NCBI GenBank assembly: GCA_002937555.1
Contig: PTKB01000014.1
Location: 1 to 21,703, forward strand
DNA from: Alphaproteobacteria bacterium MarineAlpha10_Bin2
GTDB lineage: Bacteria > Pseudomonadota > Alphaproteobacteria > UBA828
Length of the DNA: 21,703 nucleotides
Reading direction: 5' to 3'
Made by a program: the position numbers and the translations under genes. This document shows positions 7,064 through 13,615 of the stretch, piece after piece (position 1 is the stretch's first letter; each line of letters starts with the position of its first letter). The notes beneath the pieces were generated by a model. It was not told the origin of the DNA, made no database searches, and saw nothing but the letters and a program-made list of their open reading frames with translations.

Positions 7064-9370
7064 TCAGGCGCATTTCGAATAACCGCATGCCGTGCACACA
7101 TCGCAGCCCTCCTGCTGAATGACGCCGTACTGAGAACAGCGCGGGCAGGTGCGCAAGCGTTCGCTGGGCGGCGCATCCGCGTCGGCCTCGCGCTCGGCCG
7201 CCGGCGCCGCGGCGCGGGCAAAGCCGATGATGCTCAAATGATGCTCGATCACTTCGCCGATGGCGGCCAGAATCGACGGCACATAGCGCCCGTCCATCCA
7301 TTGTCCTCCGCGCGGATCGAAGACCGCCTTCAACTCCTCGACGACAAACGAGATATCGCCGCCGCGCCGGAAGACGGCGCTGATCATGCGTGTCAACGCC
7401 ACGGTCCAGGCGTAATGTTCGGTGTTCTTGGAATTGATGAAGATCTCGAACGGGGCGCGCCGGCCATCGCGAATGATGTCGTTGATGGTGATGTAGATGG
7501 CGTGATCGGACTCGGGCCAGCGAATCTTATAGGTGCTGCCGGGCAATGATTCCGGGCGCTCCAGTGGCTGGGTCATATAGACCACACCGCCTGCCTCATA
7601 GGCGTCGCGCGGCTTGGCCGGGGGCTGCTTCAGAGGAAGCTCTTCCTGTATTTCGCCGTCCGTATCGACTTCCGCGCCGGCGGTTTCCATGACCGCGCCG
7701 GTGACCGGATTGGGGCGATAGGTGGTACACCCCTTGCAGCCGAGGTCGAAGGCTTCGGTGTAAATATCCTTGAATTCGTCGAAGCCGATTTCCTCGGGGC
7801 AATTGATCGTCTTGGAGATCGAACTGTCGATATATTTTTGCGCCAAAGCCTGCACCACCAGGTGATCGGAAGGCCGGAGCTGCTGCGCATCGACGAAATA
7901 ATCCGGCAACGGCGTGTTTTCGCCTTTCAGCTCGCGGAACAGACGATAGGCATAGTCGGAAACGGTTTCCGCCTTGCGGCTGCCGTCCGGCATCAGCACG
8001 TTGCGGCGATAGGAATAGCTGAACACCGGCTCGATACCGGATGAAATATTTCCCGCCAACAACGAGATGGTGCCGGTCGGCGCGATCGATGTGAGGAGTG
8101 CATTGCGCGTGCCATGGCGCTCGATTTCGGCGCGGATTTCAGGGCTCAAACCGGTTACCGTTTCGCTCGCCAAATAGGGCTCGGCGTCGAACAGCGGAAA
8201 GGCGCCTTTTTCCTCGGCCAGGCGCGCCGAGGTCAGATAGGCGGCGTCGCGCAGCGCCGCCAGCCAGCTTTGCGTGAGCGCGTTCGCCGGCTCGCTGCCG
8301 TAACGCGCGCGGCACATGATTAGCGCGTCGGCTAGCCCTGTCACGCCAAGGCCGATGCGCCGCTTGGCAATCGCTTCTTCCCGTTGCGCCTCGAGGGGAA
8401 AGCGCGAAATGGAGATGGCGTTGTCGAGCATGCGCACGGAGGTGGCGACGAGCCGGCTTAGCGCTCCAATATCCAGTGCCGCATTCTCCGCGAACGGCGA
8501 ACGCACTAGGCTGGCCAGATTGATCGAACCGAGCAAGCAGGCGCCGTAAGGCGGTAGCGGTTGCTCGCCGCACGGATTGGTGGCGAAGATTTCTTCGCAA
8601 TAGTTCAGATTGTTGGCCTTGTTGATGCGGTCGATAAAAATCACGCCGGGCTCGGCAAAAGCGTAGGTCGCGCGCATGATGCGGTCCCACAGTTCGCGCG
8701 CCGAAACGGTTTTGTAGCAGACGCCGTCGAAGCTCTGCTCCCACGGCCGGTCGGCCTTGACCGCGGCCATGAAATCGTCGCTCACCAGCACCGAGAGATT
8801 GAACATGCGCAGGCGCCCGGGATCTTGCTTGGCCTCGATAAAAGCTTCGATGTCTGGGTGGTCGCATCTGAGCGTGCCCATCATCGCGCCGCGCCGGAAG
8901 CCGGCGCTCATGATGGTGCGGCACATGGAATCCCACACATCCATGAAGGTCAGCGGCCCTGACGCGTCGGCGCCGACGCCGACGACCGGCGCGCCCTTGG
9001 GCCGCAACGTCGAGAAGTCGTAGCCGATGCCACCGCCCTGTTGCATGGTCAGCGCCGCTTCCTTGAGCTGATCGAAAATGCCCGCCATATCGTCGGGAAC
9101 GCGCCCCATGACGAAACAATTGAACAGGGTGACGTGACGGTCGGTTCCGGCGCCGGCAAGAATACGGCCGGCCGGCAGGAAGCGGAAATCCTCGAGCGCT
9201 TCGTAGAATTCCGTCTGCCAATAGCCGGGATCGTCTTCTGGCGCGGCAAGAGCGCTGGCGACGCGGCGCCAACTATCCTCCATGGTCTTATCCAAAGCGG
9301 CGCCATCGCCTTCTTTGAGGCGATATTTCATGTCCCAGATTTGGCTGGAAATGGGAGTCATAAGAGCCAT
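7064..9370 (-). CDS. nrdJ: Adenosylcobalamin-dependent (class II) ribonucleoside-diphosphate reductase NrdJ
   Basis: This enzyme reduces ribonucleotides to deoxyribonucleotides using a thiyl radical generated from adenosylcobalamin, so it needs neither oxygen nor a separate small subunit. The 768-residue protein starts with the characteristic PISSQIWDMKYRL. It shows FLPAGRI, Cys85 in LFNCFVMG (one of the redox pair), GGGIGYDFSTLR, NPCGEQPLPPYGACLLGSINL (265-285) with the catalytic Cys267 and Cys278, and LTSIAPTGTISLLAGN. The last 28 residues contain six cysteines (742, 745, 756, 759, 762, 767), a zinc-ribbon-like tail that probably relays electrons. The ATG at 9370 is preferred; TTG at 9379 and ATG at 9361 are alternatives. 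It is single and convergent with the ChaC gene. No B12 riboswitch was seen. Confidence 0.96.
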   Translation of the reverse strand: MALMTPISSQIWDMKYRLKEGDGAALDKTMEDSWRRVASALAAPEDDPGYWQTEFYEALEDFRFLPAGRILAGAGTDRHVTLFNCFVMGRVPDDMAGIFDQLKEAALTMQQGGGIGYDFSTLRPKGAPVVGVGADASGPLTFMDVWDSMCRTIMSAGFRRGAMMGTLRCDHPDIEAFIEAKQDPGRLRMFNLSVLVSDDFMAAVKADRPWEQSFDGVCYKTVSARELWDRIMRATYAFAEPGVIFIDRINKANNLNYCEEIFATNPCGEQPLPPYGACLLGSINLASLVRSPFAENAALDIGALSRLVATSVRMLDNAISISRFPLEAQREEAIAKRRIGLGVTGLADALIMCRARYGSEPANALTQSWLAALRDAAYLTSARLAEEKGAFPLFDAEPYLASETVTGLSPEIRAEIERHGTRNALLTSIAPTGTISLLAGNISSGIEPVFSYSYRRNVLMPDGSRKAETVSDYAYRLFRELKGENTPLPDYFVDAQQLRPSDHLVVQALAQKYIDSSISKTINCPEEIGFDEFKDIYTEAFDLGCKGCTTYRPNPVTGAVMETAGAEVDTDGEIQEELPLKQPPAKPRDAYEAGGVVYMTQPLERPESLPGSTYKIRWPESDHAIYITINDIIRDGRRAPFEIFINSKNTEHYAWTVALTRMISAVFRRGGDISFVVEELKAVFDPRGGQWMDGRYVPSILAAIGEVIEHHLSIIGFARAAAPAAEREADADAPPSERLRTCPRCSQYGVIQQEGCDVCTACGYSKCA

Positions 9371-9439
9371 AGCAAACAAATTCTGCCTAATATCCGGTTA
9401 ACGGGCGGGCGCGCCTGAATGCGGTGAAGCAACCGATCA

Positions 9440-9468
9440 GTTTAAGGCCTAGAGGTTGCCTGGGTCAA
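9440..9468 (-). promoter_or_regulatory. Candidate sigma70-type promoter for nrdJ
   Basis: Reading the minus strand, TTGACC (9468-9463) and TTAAAC (9445-9440) are separated by exactly 17 bases, in the gap between the plsC stop and the nrdJ start. Transcription would begin near 9433, about 60 bases upstream of the start codon. An inverted repeat, GCAACC...GGTTGC (9429-9434 and 9454-9459), straddles the -10 element and could be an operator. Found by eye. Confidence 0.4.
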
Positions 9469-9487
9469 GAAATGTTCCGCTGATGTT

Positions 9488-10210
9488 CTAGTGCGCGGGG
9501 TTGGTTTCGGCCATCAGTTCGTCGGCGGCGTTTTCCATAACTACTTCCAGCTGCGTCATGAATTCTTGGCGCTCGAGGCCGGGATTTATCGGCTCGAGAA
9601 AGCGAATGACGATGGTGCCGGCATATTTGCGGAAAGACTGTTTAGGCCAACACAGGCCGGAATTATGCACCACCGGCGTGACCGGCAGGTCGAGTGCGCT
9701 GTAGAGCGCCGCGATCCCCGCGCGGTAAGGCAATTTCTTACCCGGCTCGACGCGCGTGCCTTCGGGGAAAATAACCAGGACGCGGCCGGTCGCAATGGAT
9801 TTTTGCGCGTCCTTGACGAGCTTGCGCAACGATTTGGCGTAGCCGGCGCGATCGATGAAGATCATCTTCATTTTGCGGGCAAACTGGCCGTAGCCGGGGA
9901 TATAGCCGAGTTCCTTTTTCATGATGTAGACCGGATCGCCCAACAGGCGCAAAAAAATGAGCGTCTCCCATTCCGACTGGTGCTTGGAGGCGATGATCGC
10001 GGGACCGGCCGGAATGAACTCGCGTCCGCGGACCTCGACGCGGATGCCGACGATGACGCGAAATATGAAAAAATTGCCTTCGGACCACAGCAGCACGAAC
10101 CATCTGAACACCGGGCGCGGCGTCAGCAGCATGGGTATCATCACCAAGCCCATGAATATGGACCAGACGTAAAAGCTCACCGTGCAGAGCGCCGAGCGGA
10201 CGGTGTTCAT
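9488..10210 (-). CDS. plsC: 1-acyl-sn-glycerol-3-phosphate acyltransferase
   Basis: This membrane enzyme acylates lysophosphatidic acid to phosphatidic acid in phospholipid synthesis. The 240-residue protein has a hydrophobic N-terminus (about residues 5-30, and again 36-55), then the acyltransferase block I in SKHQSEWET with His77. Block II is the IDRAG region near 119-123, block III is FPEGTR (148-153), and block IV is the VTPV stretch (177-180). Block I reads H-X4-E (His77, Glu82) rather than the textbook H-X4-D; I recall the glutamate form from other proteobacterial PlsC-like proteins, so I do not call it broken. The ATG at 10210 overlaps the DUF218 stop as ATGA, which argues against the longer open frame (to 10321). 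It is last in the ftsE-ftsX-DUF218-plsC group. Confidence 0.93.
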   Translation of the reverse strand: MNTVRSALCTVSFYVWSIFMGLVMIPMLLTPRPVFRWFVLLWSEGNFFIFRVIVGIRVEVRGREFIPAGPAIIASKHQSEWETLIFLRLLGDPVYIMKKELGYIPGYGQFARKMKMIFIDRAGYAKSLRKLVKDAQKSIATGRVLVIFPEGTRVEPGKKLPYRAGIAALYSALDLPVTPVVHNSGLCWPKQSFRKYAGTIVIRFLEPINPGLERQEFMTQLEVVMENAADELMAETNPAH

Positions 10211-10809
10211 GGCGGATTGCCTGGCGAGACGGCGCTGCGGAAGGGCATCCGGACGAGCGCCAGAAGATACTTCGCGTATTCGCTCGCTATCAGGCCCGCT
10301 GTTCCTCTGTAGCGCCACCAATTGTCGACCCTAACATGTTGCGGAAAGACCGGGTTGGCGATCAATTTAACATCTGGCATGGCGCTGCGAAACTCCAGGA
10401 TCGCGCGCGGCATATGGTAATTTCCGGTGACCAGACGGAGGCTCCGATAGCCCCGTTCGGCCATCCAGACGGCCGTTTCGGAGGCATTTTCGGACGTGTC
10501 GCGGGCGCCGTGGCCGAGTTCGACACAACAAGCAGTCAGATCGTCGGCGCTTTCCCCCACCAGGCTCGCCAGTGTGACGTCATCATGGACGCCCGATATG
10601 AAAAGCCGCTCAGCTTGGCCGGCGCGCAGCAATTCCAGCCCGGCGACGAGCCGGCCATGGCCGCCCGTCGGAACGACGATGGCGTCGGTCCGGCCGGAGG
10701 GATCGGCGATCGCGCGCGGCACCGCCGCGGCAAAGCTCACCAGGCCGGCCGACCACAAGATGGCCAGCACGAATATGGCGCCGCCGAACATGCGATAGGA
10801 TATTGTCAC
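10207..10809 (-). CDS. DUF218 (YdcF/ElyC/SanA-like) envelope protein
   Basis: The 200-residue protein has one N-terminal hydrophobic segment (about residues 8-30), followed by a DUF218 domain. Visible signatures are DAIVVPTGG with the following GRLVAGLELLRAGQAERLFISG, the central DTSENASETAVWM, and SLRLVTGNYHMPRA, where the His and Arg are characteristic. DUF218 relatives such as ElyC and SanA are linked to cell-envelope integrity and peptidoglycan or lipid-carrier metabolism; the biochemical activity is not firmly established. The start codon is GTG at 10809, 25 bases after the ftsX stop; the ATG at 10791 is an alternative. The stop overlaps the plsC start by four bases. The operon context (division transporter, phospholipid acyltransferase) supports an envelope role. 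Confidence 0.88.
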   Translation of the reverse strand: MTISYRMFGGAIFVLAILWSAGLVSFAAAVPRAIADPSGRTDAIVVPTGGHGRLVAGLELLRAGQAERLFISGVHDDVTLASLVGESADDLTACCVELGHGARDTSENASETAVWMAERGYRSLRLVTGNYHMPRAILEFRSAMPDVKLIANPVFPQHVRVDNWWRYRGTAGLIASEYAKYLLALVRMPFRSAVSPGNPP

Positions 10810-10834
10810 GCGCGCAGACCGAACAATTGGGCCG

Positions 10835-11716
10835 TCATGGCATCTTCGCGAGTTCCCTGAGCGCCGTCAGGCGCGCCGTCACCATGGCGATCAAGGCGGT
10901 GGCGACAGGGACGGCGACGAGCAGCCCCCAAGCCCAATGAGCGACAGGAATATCCGGCGCCAATGGCGTTTCCAGGCGCCCGGCGACATGGCGCAGGCCA
11001 TAAAGCGTGGCCACCGCGAAGACAATGCCGAGCACTCCGCCGCGCAATCCTAACAGCATCGCCTGGCGCTGAAACTGCGCCGCGACATAGCTGTCGCGCG
11101 CGCCGATCAGATGCAGCAATTCGATCACATTACGATGGATGGAGATGCCCATCCGCGTGGTGAAGATGACCGTCGCCACGGCGGCGAGGCCAATGAGAAC
11201 AACAACGGCAATGGCGAGCAATTCCAAAGAACGGCCGAGATCGGCCAAACGGTCGAGCCAAAGCTTAGCGTCATCCACACTGACGCCGGGCATCGACGCC
11301 TGCAGGCGAAACGCAAGGGATTCCGCATCGAGGCCGAATCCGGGCGCGATCGCGACATCGATGAGGCGCGGCAGCGGCAAGTCCGCCGGCACATTTCCCG
11401 CGCCCAGCCACCGCTCGATCAGATCGATGGTCTCCGATTGGGCGACGACGTGAACATCCGAAACGCCCTCGACCTCGCCCAGCAAGTCCTGCAGTTTCAC
11501 CAGCCGCGCCGCTTCGCTCTCTCCATCCAGCGGCATAAGCTGCACCGTGAGCGTATCCACTTCGCCGCGCTGCCAGCGCTCCACGGCGGCATGCAAGATC
11601 AGCACGCCAGTCAGCGCCAAAACCGCCAAATAGACCATCAGCGCGAAGATCCAGGGCAAGAACCGGCTCGGTGCGTCGCGCCCGAGCGGAACCACGGCGG
11701 GAACGCGGCGCGCCAT
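10835..11716 (-). CDS. ftsX: Cell division protein FtsX (permease-like)
   Basis: FtsX is the membrane partner of the ATPase FtsE at the division site, where the pair controls peptidoglycan hydrolases through a periplasmic loop. The 293-residue product shows the expected layout: a cytoplasmic Arg-rich N-terminus, membrane span 1 (about 20-42), and a periplasmic domain to about residue 165. Three further spans follow: LELLAIAVVVLIGLAAVATVIF, LLGLRGGVLGIVFAVATLYG and WGLLVAVPVATALIAMVT. The cytoplasmic HRNVIELLHLIGARDSYVA, between spans 2 and 3, is the coupling segment typical of this family. The ATG at 11716 lies one base after the ftsE stop, so it is preferred over the in-frame codon at 11749 inside ftsE. 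Translational coupling is likely. Confidence 0.93.
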   Translation of the reverse strand: MARRVPAVVPLGRDAPSRFLPWIFALMVYLAVLALTGVLILHAAVERWQRGEVDTLTVQLMPLDGESEAARLVKLQDLLGEVEGVSDVHVVAQSETIDLIERWLGAGNVPADLPLPRLIDVAIAPGFGLDAESLAFRLQASMPGVSVDDAKLWLDRLADLGRSLELLAIAVVVLIGLAAVATVIFTTRMGISIHRNVIELLHLIGARDSYVAAQFQRQAMLLGLRGGVLGIVFAVATLYGLRHVAGRLETPLAPDIPVAHWAWGLLVAVPVATALIAMVTARLTALRELAKMP

Positions 11717-11717
11717 C

Positions 11718-12395
11718 TCAGCTCGCCTTGCCGATCGGCGGATCGACACGCAGCTCGCCGGAGCCGAGCGTCATCACAGGATGGGGATTGCGCGCCACCA
11801 TATTCTGATTATGGGTGGCGATGACCACCGTGGTGCCAATCCGGTTCAGTTCCTCGAACAGACGAAGCAGGCGTTGGCCGAGCGCTTCATCGAGATTTCC
11901 GGTCGGCTCGTCGGCCAATAACAGGCGTGGGCGGGTGATGACGGCGCGAGCGATGGCGACGCGCTGTTTCTGCCCGCCGGACAGCGATTCGGGGAGCGCA
12001 TGGATATGATCTGCGAGACCGACCCAGGCCAGCAATTCGGACACATGTTCCTGTACTTGCGATTCTTTGGCGCCGGCGACGCGAAGCGGCAAAGCGACAT
12101 TGTCGAGCGCCGAAAGATGGGCCAGCAAGCGGTAATCCTGGAAAACCACACCGATTCCGCGCCTGAGATCCATCAATTCCTGACGCCGCGCCAGCATGAC
12201 ATCGGCGCCGAACATAGAGATCAAGCCGCGCGACGGGCGGTGCGCGAGATACATCAGGCGTAGCAACGAGGTTTTTCCGGCGCCGCTCGGCCCGACGAGA
12301 TAGCGGAATTCGCCGGCATTGATCTCGAAGGTGACGTCGTGCAGCACCTCGGGTCCCATGCCGTAGCGCATCCCTACATTTTCGAATCGAACCAC
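11718..12395 (-). CDS. ftsE: Cell division ATP-binding protein FtsE
   Basis: This is the ABC-type ATPase of the FtsEX division complex, cytoplasmic and membrane-associated through FtsX. In the 225-residue product I see Walker A GPSGAGKT (35-42), the Q-loop in VVFQDYRLL (Gln86), the ABC signature LSGGQ (138-142), Walker B LLLADEPTG with Asp162-Glu163, and the switch histidine in VIATHNQN. The open frame extends to 12551, but a GTG at 12395 is preceded by a perfect GGAGG at nine-base spacing and gives the normal family N-terminus (VVRFENVGMRYG). The gene is divergent from the zinc-ribbon gene and is first in the ftsE-ftsX-DUF218-plsC operon. Confidence 0.95.
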   Translation of the reverse strand: MVRFENVGMRYGMGPEVLHDVTFEINAGEFRYLVGPSGAGKTSLLRLMYLAHRPSRGLISMFGADVMLARRQELMDLRRGIGVVFQDYRLLAHLSALDNVALPLRVAGAKESQVQEHVSELLAWVGLADHIHALPESLSGGQKQRVAIARAVITRPRLLLADEPTGNLDEALGQRLLRLFEELNRIGTTVVIATHNQNMVARNPHPVMTLGSGELRVDPPIGKAS

Positions 12396-12404
12396 GCGTG
12401 AAAG

Positions 12405-12409
12405 CCTCC
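12405..12409 (-). promoter_or_regulatory. Shine-Dalgarno sequence that fixes the ftsE GTG start
   Basis: GGAGG on the minus strand stands nine bases upstream of the GTG at 12395. It is one of the clearest ribosome-binding sites in the window and rules in favour of GTG over the upstream codons of the same frame. Confidence 0.75.
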
Positions 12410-12447
12410 AGGCCCTGAAATAGCCGCCGGATCGGCGGTCGTCCAGC

Positions 12448-12478
12448 ATTCTACATGCAGGCCGGGATGTTTGCGCAA
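12448..12478 (-). promoter_or_regulatory. Candidate promoter for the ftsE operon
   Basis: On the minus strand, TAGAAT (12453-12448) is a good -10 match; TTGCGC (12478-12473) lies upstream with a long 19-base spacer. The start of transcription would fall near 12441, about 45 bases before the GTG. It is almost back to back with the plus-strand candidate. Found by eye; the long spacer lowers confidence. Confidence 0.27.
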
Positions 12479-12484
12479 TGGCTA

Positions 12485-12513
12485 TGGAGAGGAAGCACGA
12501 TCGGCGGTACAAT
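12485..12513 (+). promoter_or_regulatory. Candidate promoter for the zinc-ribbon / receiver gene pair
   Basis: TGGAGA (12485-12490) and TACAAT (12508-12513) are separated by 17 bases. Transcription would begin near 12520, about 50 bases before the ATG at 12569. The -10 matches consensus at five of six positions, the -35 at four. Found by eye. Confidence 0.33.
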
Positions 12514-12568
12514 GCGGACGAATCGGCATCCGCCAACGCATACAACAACAATTGTTTGATTAATACGC

Positions 12569-13231
12569 ATGATTGTCAGCTGCCCGTCCTGCGCGACGCG
12601 CTATCTGATCGATCCCACGGCACTGGGCGGGGAGGGGCGCACGGTTCGCTGCGCCAAATGCAGCCATACGTGGCACGAGCAGCCACCCGCAGATATGCCG
12701 AAACGGGTCGATATCCTGCCGCCTAACGGCGAACCCAGGCCGATTCCGTTCGGCTCGAATTTGCCCGCCATCGTGGCGCGCCGGCGGCGCGCGAACCGCC
12801 TGGGCTGGCTTGCCGTGGCTCTGGCGGTGATCATTATTGTTGTTGGCGGCATCCTCGCGCGCGGGCCGATCGTCGACGCCTGGCCGCCCGCCGGCAAGCT
12901 TTACGCGGCGATCGGCTTGGGCGCGGAAAAGTTGGATACAACTGATCTTAAGTTCCGCAATATCGCGCAAGGGCAGGTGGTGGAAGGTGGCGTTCCCATC
13001 CTCGTGATAAGCGGAAGAATATTCAACGAAGCGGACGACAGCCGGGCGGTCCCGCCGGTCCGCATCGGTTTGCTGGACGCCGCCGATGTCGAATTGCGTC
13101 ACTGGACCTTTGCCGCCGAGCAAAACGAGTTGCAAGCGAAGAGCTACACCCAGTTCAAAACCCGCCTCATCAGCCCGCCAAAGGGCGCCGTTAGCCTACG
13201 CATCGGTTTCGCCGGTGACGAAGCAAACTAA
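12569..13231 (+). CDS. MJ0042-type zinc-ribbon membrane protein
   Basis: The 220-residue product opens with a zinc-ribbon: Cys5 and Cys8 (CPSC), then Cys28 and Cys31 (CAKC) followed by HTWHEQ, the MJ0042 finger pattern. A basic stretch (ARRRRANR, about 70-77) precedes a single membrane span (about 79-97, LGWLAVALAVIIIVVGGIL). The C-terminal region (about 115-215) is predicted to lie outside and looks like a beta-sandwich: LKFRNIAQGQVVEGGVPILVISGRIFN and later QAKSYTQFKTRLISPP. This resembles the DUF3426-type domain of similar proteins. A cytoplasmic finger plus periplasmic domain suggests a sensing or scaffolding role, but none is established. The gene is divergent from ftsE, and its stop is nine bases before the receiver gene. 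Confidence 0.88.
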   Translation: MIVSCPSCATRYLIDPTALGGEGRTVRCAKCSHTWHEQPPADMPKRVDILPPNGEPRPIPFGSNLPAIVARRRRANRLGWLAVALAVIIIVVGGILARGPIVDAWPPAGKLYAAIGLGAEKLDTTDLKFRNIAQGQVVEGGVPILVISGRIFNEADDSRAVPPVRIGLLDAADVELRHWTFAAEQNELQAKSYTQFKTRLISPPKGAVSLRIGFAGDEAN

Positions 13232-13240
13232 GACAGTATC

Positions 13241-13615
13241 GTGGCCCGTATCCTGATTGCCGAAGACGAAGAGGCCGTGCGGACATTCCTGATCCGCACC
13301 TTGGAAAGCCGCGGCCATGAGGTGAAGGCCGTAGCTGACGGCGTGCAAGCGCTGCAGACGCTGCAAAAAAACAGCTTCGATATGTTGTTGAGCGACATCG
13401 TCATGCCCGAGTTGGACGGCATCGCGCTGGCTTTGAAAGTGAGCCGGGACTGGCCCGACATGCCGATCGTTCTCATCACCGGTTACGCCGAAGAGCGCCA
13501 GCGGGCGCACAATCTAGAAGCGCTGGTACACAGCGTCGTGTCCAAACCGTTCGACTTGGAGAAAATCTGCGGTGTTGTAGACGAGGCGCTGGCGGCCAGC
13601 ATAACGCCAGTCTAG
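13241..13615 (+). CDS. cpdR: Stand-alone response regulator receiver, CpdR-like
   Basis: This is a 124-residue single-domain receiver with no output domain. The acidic pocket EDEE (8-11), phosphoacceptor Asp52 in LLSDIVMPELDG, Thr80 in VLITGYAEE and Lys102 in SKPF are all present, so it should be phosphorylated. The N-terminus MARILIAEDEEAVRTFL and the DIVMPELDGIALA region closely resemble Caulobacter CpdR, which directs ClpXP proteolysis during the cell cycle when unphosphorylated. No histidine kinase lies nearby, which fits CpdR, phosphorylated by a distant CckA-ChpT relay. The start codon is GTG. The gene follows the zinc-ribbon gene by nine bases and ends tail-to-tail with lysA, overlapping by four bases. 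CpdR versus another orphan receiver cannot be proven here. Confidence 0.85.
   Translation: MARILIAEDEEAVRTFLIRTLESRGHEVKAVADGVQALQTLQKNSFDMLLSDIVMPELDGIALALKVSRDWPDMPIVLITGYAEERQRAHNLEALVHSVVSKPFDLEKICGVVDEALAASITPV

Noticed and set aside
9371..9487. A cobalamin riboswitch upstream of nrdJ
   Set aside because: The gap to the preceding gene is about 117 bases, too short for a full cobalamin riboswitch, and no B12-box-like sequence was recognised.
11718..12551. The longer ftsE frame starting at 12551
   Set aside because: A perfect GGAGG before the GTG at 12395 and the usual FtsE N-terminus support the shorter form; the extension would also cover the divergent promoter region.
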